From: Lacinutrix sp. MedPE-SW
Lineage (GTDB): Bacteria > Bacteroidota > Bacteroidia > Flavobacteriales > Flavobacteriaceae
Direction: 5' to 3'
DNA: 64,000 bases
Assembly (NCBI RefSeq): GCF_001874145.1
Contig: NZ_MPCX01000014.1
Coordinates: 1-64,000, forward strand
A program made the translations under genes and the position numbers. Shown here piece by piece: positions 9,769 through 18,620 of this stretch. The notes beneath the pieces were generated by a model that worked only from the letters and a program-made list of their open reading frames with translations, was not told the origin of the DNA and did no database searches. Every line of letters begins with the position of its first letter. Positions within the stretch are counted from its first letter, which is position 1.

Positions 9769-10866
9769 TTATTTGGAGTAAATTTTCACAATTAATTCGC
9801 CTTTATCGTTCATGCTAGCACGATACATGCCAGCTGTATTAAAATCCATAACCATATTTCCGTTTTTGTCAACAGCTATAATGCCTCCATTGCCACCTAG
9901 ATCTGGAACTTTTTTTTGTATTACTTCTTTTGCTGCTGCTTCTAAGGTTAAACCTTTATATTCCATTAAAGCAGAAATATCATGAGCAACTGTGGCACGA
10001 ATAAAAAATTCTCCCCAACCAGTTCCAGAAACAGCACAAGTTGCATTATTAGCATAATTTCCAGCACCAATTATTGGTACATCTCCAACACGACCATAAC
10101 GTTTATTTGTCATGCCTCCAGTAGAGGTTCCTGCTGCTAAGTTTCCGTTTTTGTCTAAGGCTACACAGCCAACAGTTCCAAACTTACTGTCTTTTATAGC
10201 TGCATCGTAAAAAGCCGATTTATTTTCAAAAGATTTTTCTTGCTCTTTTTTAATAACACGTTTTAAGGTTTTTAATCTATTTTCAGTTTTAAAATATTCT
10301 GGAGATACGAGTTCTAAATTTTGTTCTTTTGCAAAGGTTTCGGCGCCTTCACCAGCCATCATTACGTGAGGTGATTTCTCCATGATTGCTCTTGCTAAAT
10401 TTATAGGGTTTTTAACTGTTTTTGTACCTGCTGAAGCACCAGCATTTAGTGTTTTTCCATCCATTATAGAAGCATCTAACTCGTTGGTTTCTGCATTTGT
10501 AAAAACAGCACCTTTTCCAGCGTTAAAAAGAGGAGAATTTTCTAAAACATTAATGGTTTTTTCAACCGCATCTAGACTGCTTCCTCCGTTTTTTAAAATG
10601 TTGTAACCAGTTCTAATTGCTTCCTCTAATTTTGCTTTATATTCTGCTTCTTTTTCATCGGTCATATTCTTTTTTAAAATTGTTCCTGCTCCACCATGAA
10701 TAACAATTGCAAAATCGTTTACCTTATTAGGTTTGCTGTTAAGAGTGCTTTTTGGATTTGGATTTTCTCTTGTAATATTTTCGGGATTATCGTCTGGGTT
10801 TGGAACGAGCTCGCCACAGCTAAATGCTAAAAAAGTAAGTGTAATGTAAAAGACTATTTTTTTCAT
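9769..10866 (-). CDS. isoaspartyl peptidase / L-asparaginase (Ntn hydrolase), lipoprotein
   Basis: A 365-residue plant-type asparaginase. The N terminus is a lipoprotein signal (LAFSC, Cys17), then a 35-residue Asn/Pro-rich linker. The Ntn domain begins at about residue 52 with VIHGGAGT. The autocleavage site is Gly230-Thr231 in the FGTVG motif, so Thr231 becomes the nucleophile after maturation. The conserved STGGMTNKRYGRVGD and GTGWGEFFIR segments follow. The family hydrolyses isoaspartyl dipeptides and L-asparagine and forms alpha/beta heterotetramers. Lipid anchoring puts this one in the periplasm or outer membrane. It is divergent from the aldehyde dehydrogenase gene. Confidence 0.9.
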   Translation of the reverse strand: MKKIVFYITLTFLAFSCGELVPNPDDNPENITRENPNPKSTLNSKPNKVNDFAIVIHGGAGTILKKNMTDEKEAEYKAKLEEAIRTGYNILKNGGSSLDAVEKTINVLENSPLFNAGKGAVFTNAETNELDASIMDGKTLNAGASAGTKTVKNPINLARAIMEKSPHVMMAGEGAETFAKEQNLELVSPEYFKTENRLKTLKRVIKKEQEKSFENKSAFYDAAIKDSKFGTVGCVALDKNGNLAAGTSTGGMTNKRYGRVGDVPIIGAGNYANNATCAVSGTGWGEFFIRATVAHDISALMEYKGLTLEAAAKEVIQKKVPDLGGNGGIIAVDKNGNMVMDFNTAGMYRASMNDKGELIVKIYSK

Positions 10867-10944
10867 TTTTTTTGATGGTTTTTATTAGCTTTAAAGTTAC
10901 AGTTTTTTAAGAAAGCTATAACCCTGAAAACGCATATTTATTAG

Positions 10945-10952
10945 TATATTCG
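10945..10952 (+). promoter_or_regulatory. near-consensus -7 element for ALDH7 gene
   Basis: TATATTCG differs by one base from the Bacteroidetes TAnnTTTG -7 element. It lies 36 bp before the ATG at 10989, within the 122-bp spacer shared with the divergent asparaginase gene. Assigned by motif and position only. Confidence 0.4.
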
Positions 10953-10988
10953 CTTCAATATTTAATAATTCGTAAAAAATAGAGATAT

Positions 10989-12542
10989 ATGCAAGCAGTT
11001 TCAACTGATTTCGGAATAAAAGAAGCTTTAGATAAATTAGGGATAAAAGACATGAATCATGGTACATCTACTGGTTCAAATAACTTTGGAAGCGGAGAAG
11101 AAATTTCTTCATATTCGCCAACAGATGGTTCTTTAATTGCAAAGGTTTCTACAACAACAAAAGAGGATTATGAAAAAGTTATGGAGGCAGCTACTTCTGC
11201 TTTTACAACCTTTAGAGCTATGCCTGCACCGCAAAGAGGTGAAATTGTTAGACAGTTTGGTAATAAGCTTAGAGAATTAAAAGAACCATTAGGTAAGTTA
11301 GTGTCTTACGAAATGGGGAAATCGCTTCAAGAAGGTTACGGTGAAGTACAAGAAATGATTGACATTTGTGATTTTGCTGTAGGTTTATCTAGACAATTAA
11401 ACGGGCAAACAATTCCGTCTGAGCGTCCAGGTCACGTAATGCGTGAGCAATGGCATTCATTAGGAGTTGTAGGTATAATTTCTGCTTTTAACTTTCCAGT
11501 TGCAGTTTGGGCTTGGAATACAGCTTTAGCTTGGGTTTGTGGAGATGTGTGTGTTTGGAAAGCTTCAGAAAAAACACCACTTTGCTCAGTAGCTTGCCAA
11601 AATATTATTGCAGGAATTTTAAAAGAAAATAATTTACCAGAAGGTATTTCTTGTATTATTAATGGAGACTATAAAGTAGGAGAAATGATGACTACAGATT
11701 CTAGAATTCCATTAATTTCTGCAACAGGTTCTACAAGAATGGGACGCATTGTTGGAAAAACAGTTGCAGAACGTTTTGGGAAATCTTTATTAGAATTAGG
11801 TGGAAATAATGCAATTATTATAACGCCAACCGCAGACTTAAAAGTAGTAGTCCCAGGAGCGGTATTTGGTGCTGTGGGAACTTGTGGGCAACGTTGTACA
11901 TCTACACGACGTTTAATTATTCATGAAAGTGTTTACGATAAAGTGCGTGATGCTATTGTTGGTGCTTATGGGCAGTTAACCATTGGAAATCCTTTAGATG
12001 AAAAAAATCACATTGGTCCATTAATCGATAAAGATTCTGTAAATACTTATTTAGCAGCAATTGAAAAAGCAAAAGCCGAAGGTGGAACTGTTTTAGTTGA
12101 AGGTGGTATTTTAGAAGGTGAAGGTTACGAGTCTGGTTGCTATGTAAAACCAGCAATTATTGAAGCAAAAAATGATTTTGATATTGTACAGACTGAAACT
12201 TTTGCTCCTATTTTATACCTAATGAAATACTCTGGAGATGTTGAAAATGCAATTGAAACTCAAAATGGAGTAGCGCAAGGATTATCTTCTGCTATTATGA
12301 CCAATGAGATGAAAGAAGCAGAAAAATTCTTATCGTTTGCAGGATCAGATTGTGGAATTGCAAATGTAAATATTGGAACATCTGGTGCTGAAATTGGAGG
12401 TGCTTTTGGAGGTGAAAAAGAAACAGGTGGCGGACGTGAGTCTGGATCTGATGCTTGGAAAGTTTACATGAGAAGACAAACAAACACAGTAAATTATTCA
12501 GAGGAATTACCTTTAGCTCAAGGTATTAAGTTTGATTTATAA
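10989..12542 (+). CDS. amaB: ALDH7-family aldehyde dehydrogenase (probable alpha-aminoadipate semialdehyde dehydrogenase)
   Basis: A 517-residue NAD-dependent aldehyde dehydrogenase. It follows human antiquitin (ALDH7A1) closely along its length: SERPGH..REQW, the GIISAFNFPVAV segment, TGSTRMG (cofactor loop, about 247-252), LELGGNN with catalytic Glu269, GQRCTSTRR with nucleophile Cys303, and the C-terminal GGAFGGEKETGGGRESGSDAWK stretch. ALDH7 enzymes oxidise alpha-aminoadipate semialdehyde in lysine degradation and also act on betaine and lipid aldehydes. The gene stands alone, with a promoter in front and a strong terminator behind. No other lysine-degradation gene is nearby, so substrate is inferred from family. 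Confidence 0.9.
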   Translation: MQAVSTDFGIKEALDKLGIKDMNHGTSTGSNNFGSGEEISSYSPTDGSLIAKVSTTTKEDYEKVMEAATSAFTTFRAMPAPQRGEIVRQFGNKLRELKEPLGKLVSYEMGKSLQEGYGEVQEMIDICDFAVGLSRQLNGQTIPSERPGHVMREQWHSLGVVGIISAFNFPVAVWAWNTALAWVCGDVCVWKASEKTPLCSVACQNIIAGILKENNLPEGISCIINGDYKVGEMMTTDSRIPLISATGSTRMGRIVGKTVAERFGKSLLELGGNNAIIITPTADLKVVVPGAVFGAVGTCGQRCTSTRRLIIHESVYDKVRDAIVGAYGQLTIGNPLDEKNHIGPLIDKDSVNTYLAAIEKAKAEGGTVLVEGGILEGEGYESGCYVKPAIIEAKNDFDIVQTETFAPILYLMKYSGDVENAIETQNGVAQGLSSAIMTNEMKEAEKFLSFAGSDCGIANVNIGTSGAEIGGAFGGEKETGGGRESGSDAWKVYMRRQTNTVNYSEELPLAQGIKFDL

Positions 12543-12562
12543 AAAGTAACTGTATATTAGTT

Positions 12563-12595
12563 AAAAAGCCACATCTTTTTGATGTGGCTTTTTTT
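12563..12595 (+). terminator. Rho-independent terminator of ALDH7 gene
   Basis: AAAAAGCCACATC and its exact complement GATGTGGCTTTTT flank a TTTTT loop, with the T-tract running on. It starts 20 bp after the stop codon. Confidence 0.9.
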
Positions 12596-12757
12596 GTTGT
12601 AAATAATTCAATTTTTTATGTAATGTTAACTTAATCCTTGAATAAGTTGATTTTATCGATTTTTATGATGTAGTCTGTCGAATTAATATAGAGACTGTTA
12701 AAATTTAGCTAAAATTTTAATAACTTAATAGTCACTAATCTAAAAATCAACAATATA

Positions 12758-13693
12758 ATGAGTAAAAAAACCAGTTATCTTCTAGGTATTTTGCTAACCA
12801 TAATTATTGGTACTCTGTTGTATTGGTTTTTTTGTTGCAAACCGTGTTTAGAAGCACAAAAAGTAACATTAGAACCCGAAACAATAGAAGCGCAAACTCC
12901 CGAAGTAAAAACAGCAACAAGTAATGTTTTTTCTGTTCTAGATGAAAAAAGTAGTATTAGGTTTACAGCAAGCGACAATTTTAATTTTAAAGCTTCAGAC
13001 TTTTCTATTTTAGAGCCTGTTTCAGATGGACTAAAAACCCAAATTGAAAGAGTAACTACTTATTTAACAGATAACCCGAATAAAATGATAAACATTACTG
13101 GGCATTATACGAGTGAAGAAAATAATGACACAGCATTTCCTAATTTAGGTTTAGCTAGAGCAAATGCAGTAAAAAATTATTTAGTAACTACAGGATTATC
13201 AACAAAATTAATTAACACCTACGGCGAATTAAATGATAGTTTAGTTGCCAACGATGCTAATATTTTTCAAGGCCCAGTTTCATATAAAATCAATACACTT
13301 GAAGCAAACGACACCAGTTTTGAAGAGGATTTAAAAATATTGAGAGATAATATAAAAGCAAATCCTTTAATTCTATATTTTGATAGTGGTGCAGCATCTA
13401 TTAATTTAACTAAAGAGCAACGTTTAAAAGTTTCAAATATGGTACGTTATTTAGATAAAACAGACAACGCATCAATACAAATTATTGGTCATACAGATAA
13501 TACAGGAAGCCGTGAAACTAATATACGATTAGGAAAAAATAGAGCTGAATTTGCAAAAACATATTTAGTTAAAAACGGCATTTTACCCAATAAAATAAAT
13601 ACAGCTTCTAAAGGGCCAGATGAGCCAATTGCAGAAAATTCTACAGATGAAGGTAAAGCAAAAAATAGAAGAGTAGTAGTAACAATTAACTAA
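12758..13693 (+). CDS. OmpA-family protein with two OmpA-like domains
   Basis: A 311-residue protein. Residues 8-27 form one membrane segment ending in FFCCKPC, so it could be membrane- or lipid-anchored. Residues 60-160 resemble a degenerate OmpA-like domain (NITGHYTSEE..., LGLARANAVKNYLV). Residues 195-311 are a clear OmpA C-terminal domain: ILYFDSGAASI, then IIGHTDNTGS, LGKNRAEFAKTYLV and KGPDEPIAEN. The peptidoglycan-binding Asp and Arg positions (GHTD, NRR near the end) are present in the second domain. It is followed 19 bp later by the HhH membrane protein gene, so the two are probably cotranscribed. Confidence 0.8.
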   Translation: MSKKTSYLLGILLTIIIGTLLYWFFCCKPCLEAQKVTLEPETIEAQTPEVKTATSNVFSVLDEKSSIRFTASDNFNFKASDFSILEPVSDGLKTQIERVTTYLTDNPNKMINITGHYTSEENNDTAFPNLGLARANAVKNYLVTTGLSTKLINTYGELNDSLVANDANIFQGPVSYKINTLEANDTSFEEDLKILRDNIKANPLILYFDSGAASINLTKEQRLKVSNMVRYLDKTDNASIQIIGHTDNTGSRETNIRLGKNRAEFAKTYLVKNGILPNKINTASKGPDEPIAENSTDEGKAKNRRVVVTIN

Positions 13694-13712
13694 CAAAAAA
13701 AACAAAAAAATT

Positions 13713-14294
13713 ATGAATATATTAGTTATAAGTGGTGTTCCTTGTTGGATAATACCAATTTTAGTAGGACTTATTAGTGCAATTTTAGGATATCTTTTAG
13801 GACGCTTATTAGGTAAAGGAGAAGATAAAACTAACACTGTTAATGTGGATGTTTATAAAAATAGAATTTCCAAATTAGAGTCAGATTTGGCAGCTTGTAA
13901 AGAAAGTAAAGCACCAACTTTTACAGGAGGGAATTCTCCCGTTACTACAGCATCAAGTTTTGCAGGAGCCTCAGTAGTAGAGAAAAATACAACATCTACT
14001 TTTGATGCAGCACTAGCAAAATCTGTATTTGGTAAAAAAATTAAACAAGACGATTTAACTGTTGTAGAAGGTATTGGACCAAAAATTAAAGAGTTATTTC
14101 ACAATCATGAAGTTACAACTTGGGCGGCATTAGCAGATTGTTCTGTAGAGAAATGTTTAGAAGTTTTAAAAAGTGGAGGAAAACGTTTTGAAATTCATAA
14201 GCCAGGAACATGGCCAAAGCAAGCAAGATTTGCGGCTTTAGGGCAATGGCAAGAATTAAAAGATTGGCAAGATAAATTAGATGGAGGCAAATAA
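13713..14294 (+). CDS. membrane-anchored protein with helix-hairpin-helix-like domain
   Basis: A 193-residue protein. A hydrophobic segment at about residues 8-28 ends in a glycine-rich GYLLGRLLGKGED turn. A short coiled stretch (ISKLESDLAACKES) and a Ser/Thr-rich linker follow. The C-terminal 80 residues start with DDLTVVEGIGPKIKELF, the helix-hairpin-helix-like motif of the domain annotated as predicted flap-endonuclease-1-like. Proteins of this layout are common in Bacteroidetes beside OmpA proteins. Nuclease activity is not established and no catalytic acids stand out. It ends 20 bp before a strong terminator. Confidence 0.65.
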   Translation: MNILVISGVPCWIIPILVGLISAILGYLLGRLLGKGEDKTNTVNVDVYKNRISKLESDLAACKESKAPTFTGGNSPVTTASSFAGASVVEKNTTSTFDAALAKSVFGKKIKQDDLTVVEGIGPKIKELFHNHEVTTWAALADCSVEKCLEVLKSGGKRFEIHKPGTWPKQARFAALGQWQELKDWQDKLDGGK

Positions 14295-14314
14295 TTTTTA
14301 AGCTATATCTTTAA

Positions 14315-14358
14315 AAACCGTTTCGTTATTACATTAAAAACGAAACGGTTTATTTTTT
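14315..14358 (+). terminator. Rho-independent terminator after HhH protein gene
   Basis: A perfect 12-bp stem (AACCGTTTCGTT with AACGAAACGGTT) has an 11-nt loop and is followed by TATTTTTTT. It closes the OmpA/HhH pair. Confidence 0.9.
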
Positions 14359-14498
14359 TAAAATAATGCCAAACCTTGTTGGGAATTTTAAAATTTAATT
14401 GAAAAGATTAATAGCACTGTAAATGTACAACTAATTAGCATTCAGTTGTTTAATTAATTAATAACAGCAAATTAAATTTATGTAAATAATATTATTTA

Positions 14499-15632
14499 TC
14501 AGCTGTATTTTACTTTTCTTAAAATTCTAATAGATTCTTTGTATTGAATATAGATAGCTTTACTATAAGCTTTTAAAAACGGTTTAGCTTCGTGTAATTT
14601 ATCTATTGCTTCATGAAAATTATTTAAATAGCAAATTAAATAAGTGGCTGGTAAATTTTTTAAATCGTTAACTTGACTTGGAGAAAATTTTCTTCCATTT
14701 TTAAGTTTTTCTAATAACGTATTATTTGCATTATAGATGTGATGCAGCACTTTTTTATCAAATTGTGGTGGTTGAAATACTAAAGTAGAATCAATAGTAT
14801 AATTGGCATTATTATTAAATTTGATAACCGTTTCTTCTAGCGGGTAATATTTGTAGTTACTTTGAAGCCCTAACGAAACATACTCTGTAATTTTAAAACT
14901 ATCATTATCAAAAGAAATAGAGACTTCATCTAATGCAGAATAAAATAAACGTACTTGTTCGTTAATAAGTTCAATATCTACACGAGAATAAAATATTTCA
15001 TTTTTTACCTGTTTTTTTTGTCCTGCCCAACATACAACAAAATATTCCTTAAAAACTTTGTATTGTGGGTTGTAATCTTCTCTTTTGTTCATAAAATCGA
15101 AAACACTACTTAAGGTGTATTCAATATTATTGTGTGAGTGACTTTCTATGGCTTCAACAATTTTAGAGTTTACATCTTTAATATCAGTTTTAAAAACCTT
15201 GGGCATGCTCATACTTCCGTCTCTAAAAAATACAGAACCGCCGTAATATTTCCAGATATTTTTTCTTAATGATGTTAATCCATCTATGGCACGAATGGTA
15301 ACTAGGCCAACAACTTTGTGATCTGGTAGATGTGGAAAAGGTATATTTTCGTATTGTACTATTGGCGGATTAGTGAGGTAGGCGTTAATTAGGTTTTGAA
15401 TTTTAGAATCGTCAAAAAAATCAACACCAACAATAGTGTTATCCTCATCTTCTACACCAATTACTATATACGAGTTGTTTTTGGGGTTGCTATTAGATAA
15501 AGCGCAAACGTGTTTTAAAAATTTAGCTTTTCCTTCTTTTTGTCCAATGTCTATTTTGCGTTTTTTATCATAAAAACTGTTCTCGTCGTTATGTGCGAGT
15601 AGGTTCTTTATTAAAAGACGCTTGTTAATCAT
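14499..15632 (-). CDS. AlbA_2 (Schlafen-type) domain protein
   Basis: A 377-residue protein. The N-terminal 150 residues match the AlbA_2 / Schlafen AlbA-like putative nucleic-acid-binding domain: FYDKKRKIDIGQKEGKAKFLKHVCALSN, then YIVIGVEDEDNTIVGVDFFDD and VGLVTI. A mainly alpha/beta C-terminal half of unknown function follows. AlbA_2 proteins are often called ATP-binding proteins or regulators; the HATPase domain found in longer members is absent here. It is last in a minus-strand run after the aldo/keto reductase and SDR genes, 34 bp downstream of the SDR. Role unknown. Confidence 0.65.
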   Translation of the reverse strand: MINKRLLIKNLLAHNDENSFYDKKRKIDIGQKEGKAKFLKHVCALSNSNPKNNSYIVIGVEDEDNTIVGVDFFDDSKIQNLINAYLTNPPIVQYENIPFPHLPDHKVVGLVTIRAIDGLTSLRKNIWKYYGGSVFFRDGSMSMPKVFKTDIKDVNSKIVEAIESHSHNNIEYTLSSVFDFMNKREDYNPQYKVFKEYFVVCWAGQKKQVKNEIFYSRVDIELINEQVRLFYSALDEVSISFDNDSFKITEYVSLGLQSNYKYYPLEETVIKFNNNANYTIDSTLVFQPPQFDKKVLHHIYNANNTLLEKLKNGRKFSPSQVNDLKNLPATYLICYLNNFHEAIDKLHEAKPFLKAYSKAIYIQYKESIRILRKVKYS

Positions 15633-15666
15633 TTTTTTCCTGTTTTAAAGGAGTTTTATTTTTAGT

Positions 15667-16425
15667 TCATATTTCTTTTTTAACAATAGTGCTACTTGCC
15701 TGCGCAGTGCAAAACATTAAAACATCTGCAATATTAACATGTGGCGGTCTTGAAATGGCAAAATAAATTACATCTGCAACATCCTCTGGTTGTAAAGCTT
15801 TGTAGCCTTTGTAAACATTATCGGCTAGTGTTTCGCCTTTAAAACGTACTTGAGAAAATTCGGTTTCTACAAGACCAGGATTTATGGCGCCAACTTTAAT
15901 ACCGTATGGATTTAAGTCTATTCTCATACCTTCTGTAATTGCTATTACAGCATGTTTACTTGCGCAATACACATTGCCTTTTGGGTAAACTTCTTTTCCT
16001 GCTGATGAGCCAATGTTTATAATGTGTCCAGATTTACGCTCAGTCATTTGTGGTATTATAGCTTTGCTTACATATAATAAGCCTTTAACATTAATATCCA
16101 TCATGGCATCCCAATCGTCTATATTGCCTTCGTGAATTGGGTCTAAGCCATGTGCATTACCAGCATTGTTTAATAAAATATCTATATTTTTAAAGTTTTC
16201 TGGTAAAGATTCTATTGCTGCAAAAACTGCTTTTTTATCTCGAACATCAAAGTTTAAAATATGTACTTCGGTGTGTTTACTTAATGCTTTTTTTATGGTT
16301 TCTAAACGTTCTTGGCGTCTGCCGCAAACTATAAGCTTAATGCCGTGTTTAGCAAATTCGTGAGCTGTAGCCCTGCCAATACCACTTGTCGCTCCTGTAA
16401 TTAATGCTGTTTTATTTTTACTCAT
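15667..16425 (-). CDS. SDR-family NAD(P)-dependent oxidoreductase
   Basis: A 252-residue classical short-chain dehydrogenase. The cofactor motif is TGATSGIG at about residues 10-17, with CGRRQER after strand 2, which suggests NADP. NNAG is at about 87-90, the catalytic Ser lies in IINIGSS and the YCASK motif supplies Tyr and Lys. PGLVETEF follows. It most resembles YdfG-type 3-hydroxy acid (serine/allo-threonine) dehydrogenases. A tandem heptamer repeat lies directly in front of the start, between it and the upstream aldo/keto reductase gene, and would occupy its leader region. Confidence 0.88.
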   Translation of the reverse strand: MSKNKTALITGATSGIGRATAHEFAKHGIKLIVCGRRQERLETIKKALSKHTEVHILNFDVRDKKAVFAAIESLPENFKNIDILLNNAGNAHGLDPIHEGNIDDWDAMMDINVKGLLYVSKAIIPQMTERKSGHIINIGSSAGKEVYPKGNVYCASKHAVIAITEGMRIDLNPYGIKVGAINPGLVETEFSQVRFKGETLADNVYKGYKALQPEDVADVIYFAISRPPHVNIADVLMFCTAQASSTIVKKEI

Positions 16426-16434
16426 AATTTATTT

Positions 16435-16513
16435 TTCACTATTCACTATTCACTATTCACTATTCACTATTCACTATTCACTATTCACTATTCACTATTC
16501 ACTATTCACTATT
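16435..16513. repeat. 7-bp tandem repeat, about 11 copies of ATTCACT
   Basis: An uninterrupted run of the heptamer ATTCACT (AGTGAAT on the minus strand) spans 79 bp, about 11.3 units with no mismatch seen. One edge touches the stop codon of the aldo/keto reductase gene and the other ends 10 bp before the ATG of the SDR gene. Each unit carries TAG on the coding strand, so translation cannot pass through in that frame. Confidence 0.95.
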
Positions 16514-17387
16514 AAGGCACTTTGTGTCCTTGGCAAGCCACTAAGATTAAAAACCAATCTTCTAAATCTAGTTCAATATCAGTTGCTTTTACTGCATTAG
16601 TCATTCTATTTGTGTTGGTTGTGCCAATAACGGGACGAATATTTGCTGGGTGCTTTAAAATCCATGCTAAAAGTAATTGGTCTTCTGTAGCGTTATATTT
16701 TTCTAATAAGTCGCCTAATTGTTTATGTATGCGTCTTGTTTGCTCTGTGTCTTCTCTAAAAACACTACCTAAAGGCGACCATGACATAGCTCCAATATTA
16801 TTTGTTTTCATATAATCTAAAGTGCCATCATGCATTGCACTGTGTTGTGTTAATGAAAACTCTATTTGGTTGGTAGTAATTTCGGCATGTTGTTTTACTA
16901 ATTCCATTTGGGAAGCAGTAAAGTTAGAGACTCCAAAGTGTTTTACTTTACCTGTATTGCGAAGTGTTTCAAAAGCTTCAGCAATAACTTCTGGATCCAT
17001 TAATGGACTTGGTCTGTGCAAAAGAAACAAATCTATATAATCTGTTTTTAGGTTTTTTAGGGATTGTTCCGCGGAAGCGATTATATAGTCCTTTGTATAG
17101 TTATAGTGTTTAACTTTAAGTTCTGGTCTCGACTTACCAAGATATTGAATCCCGCATTTTGTTATAAATTGTACGTTGTTTCTATCTATGTCGCTTTCTA
17201 TAAATGCGTTCCCAAAATCACTTTCTGTAGAGTAGTCTCCATAAATATCGGCATGATCAAAGGTTGTTATACCATTTTCTATGCAGTGATGTATGCGTTC
17301 AAGCATTTTGGTTTTGTTAAGGTTATTTCCCCAAGCTCCCCAAGTCATTGTACCGGCTATAATATTTGAATATTTATTTTTATTCAT
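16512..17387 (-). CDS. aldo/keto reductase (YdhF-like)
   Basis: A 291-residue NADPH-dependent TIM-barrel oxidoreductase. The catalytic tetrad is visible: Asp and Tyr in FDHADIYGDY, Lys in FITKCG, His in DLFLLHRPSPLMD. HFGVSNF and the C-terminal RPVIGTTNTNRM cofactor motif are also present. It resembles E. coli YdhF; the physiological substrate is unknown. It is the first gene of a minus-strand run with the SDR and AlbA_2 genes. Within the coding sequence at 17067-17079 lies a copy of the CGCTTCCGCGGAA word seen elsewhere between genes. Confidence 0.88.
   Translation of the reverse strand: MNKNKYSNIIAGTMTWGAWGNNLNKTKMLERIHHCIENGITTFDHADIYGDYSTESDFGNAFIESDIDRNNVQFITKCGIQYLGKSRPELKVKHYNYTKDYIIASAEQSLKNLKTDYIDLFLLHRPSPLMDPEVIAEAFETLRNTGKVKHFGVSNFTASQMELVKQHAEITTNQIEFSLTQHSAMHDGTLDYMKTNNIGAMSWSPLGSVFREDTEQTRRIHKQLGDLLEKYNATEDQLLLAWILKHPANIRPVIGTTNTNRMTNAVKATDIELDLEDWFLILVACQGHKVP
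17067..17079 (-). repeat. palindromic word CGCTTCCGCGGAA (family member inside a gene)
   Basis: The minus strand reads CGCTTCCGCGGAA inside the aldo/keto reductase gene. It matches 13 of the 16 bases of the perfect palindrome at 23975-23990. Confidence 0.6.
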
Positions 17388-17411
17388 TATATTTTTTCAA
17401 TTTGTGTTTAG

Positions 17412-17465
17412 TTAACTTGCGTTTTGTGATGAAATTAAAAAACGCAGTAGTGTTAATTTTTTTTT
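17412..17465 (+). terminator. orphan hairpin with T-tract upstream of moxR
   Basis: TTAAC and TGCGTTTT pair with AAAACGCA and GTTAA (a short asymmetric bulge between the two stems), followed by nine or more Ts. No plus-strand gene lies just upstream, so it would act either on a leader transcript of the moxR operon or on stray transcription. It could also be a chance structure. Confidence 0.4.
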
Positions 17466-17614
17466 GATGCTTTAAAAATACCAAACTAATTGCTATTAGG
17501 TGCTTTAAATACTTGAATTTTTAACCAATTATTAACAAGATGTCTGTAAAAAAAGTGACAATTTGCAATTCTTAATTTCCAATATTAAATTCGACTTTTA
17601 AAAACTATATAAAG

Positions 17615-18616
17615 ATGGAAGAAACAGGTACTATTGATATTAAATCAATTAACGAAAAAATTGAAAAGGAAAGTGCCTTTGTCGATTTATTGACACTTGA
17701 AATGAATAAAGTAATTGTTGGCCAAAAACATATGGTTGAGCGATTATTAATTGGGCTTTTGGGACGCGGTCATATTTTACTTGAAGGTGTTCCTGGATTA
17801 GCAAAAACGCTTGCTATTAATACTTTGTCTAAAGCTGTTGATGGTAGTTTTAGCCGTATACAGTTTACTCCAGATTTACTGCCTGCAGATGTTGTAGGTA
17901 CTTTAATTTTTAATATGAAGGAGAATGATTTTTCTATTAAAAAAGGTCCAATTTTCGCAAATTTTGTTTTGGCCGATGAGATTAACAGAGCACCAGCAAA
18001 AGTACAATCTGCTTTATTAGAAGCAATGCAGGAGAAGCAAGTAACTATTGGAGATGAAACTTTTGTTTTAGATAAGCCATTTTTAGTTATGGCAACACAA
18101 AACCCAGTTGAGCAAGAAGGTACTTACCCACTACCAGAAGCACAAGTTGATAGATTTATGCTTAAAACGGTTATAGATTACCCTAAACAAGATGAAGAGC
18201 AATTAATTATGCGTGCTAATTTAAAAGGTTCTTGGGATAAAGTAAATCCTGTAGTTTCTGTAGCGCAAATATTAAGAGCTCAAGAAGTTGTGAGAGAAGT
18301 TTATATGGATGAGAAGATAGAGAAATATATACTTGATATAATTTTCGCAACACGCTACCCAGAACAATATAAATTAGGAGATTTAAAACCTTTAATTGCT
18401 TTTGGTGCTTCGCCCCGTGGAAGTATTAACTTAGCAACAGCAGCAAAATGTTATGCATTTATTAAACGTCGTGGTTATGTAATACCAGAAGATGTTCGTG
18501 CTGTGGTACACGATGTATTACGTCATAGAATTGGTATTACTTACGAAGCAGAAGCAGAAAATGTTACTAGTGAAGATATTATAAATAAAATTGTAAATGT
18601 AGTTGAGGTGCCATAA
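17615..18616 (+). CDS. MoxR-family AAA+ ATPase
   Basis: A 333-residue AAA+ ATPase, first gene of the Bat operon. Walker A is GVPGLAKT (58-65), Walker B VLADE (118-122), sensor 1 ATQNP (160-164), and the DRFMLK arginine region follows. The C-terminal lid domain carries GASPRGS. MoxR ATPases act as chaperones that assemble or activate VWA-domain proteins, several of which are encoded directly downstream (DUF58, BatA, BatB). The gene starts after a 227-bp spacer that holds an orphan hairpin; no consensus -7 box was found. Confidence 0.93.
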   Translation: MEETGTIDIKSINEKIEKESAFVDLLTLEMNKVIVGQKHMVERLLIGLLGRGHILLEGVPGLAKTLAINTLSKAVDGSFSRIQFTPDLLPADVVGTLIFNMKENDFSIKKGPIFANFVLADEINRAPAKVQSALLEAMQEKQVTIGDETFVLDKPFLVMATQNPVEQEGTYPLPEAQVDRFMLKTVIDYPKQDEEQLIMRANLKGSWDKVNPVVSVAQILRAQEVVREVYMDEKIEKYILDIIFATRYPEQYKLGDLKPLIAFGASPRGSINLATAAKCYAFIKRRGYVIPEDVRAVVHDVLRHRIGITYEAEAENVTSEDIINKIVNVVEVP

Positions 18617-18620
18617 TTAA

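Noticed and set aside
14499-15632. Schlafen-type antiviral defence gene
   Set aside because: Only the AlbA_2 domain is recognisable, no nuclease domain is seen and the neighbours are housekeeping oxidoreductases.
16435-16513. CRISPR array
   Set aside because: The repeat is a direct 7-bp head-to-tail array with no spacers and no cas genes nearby.
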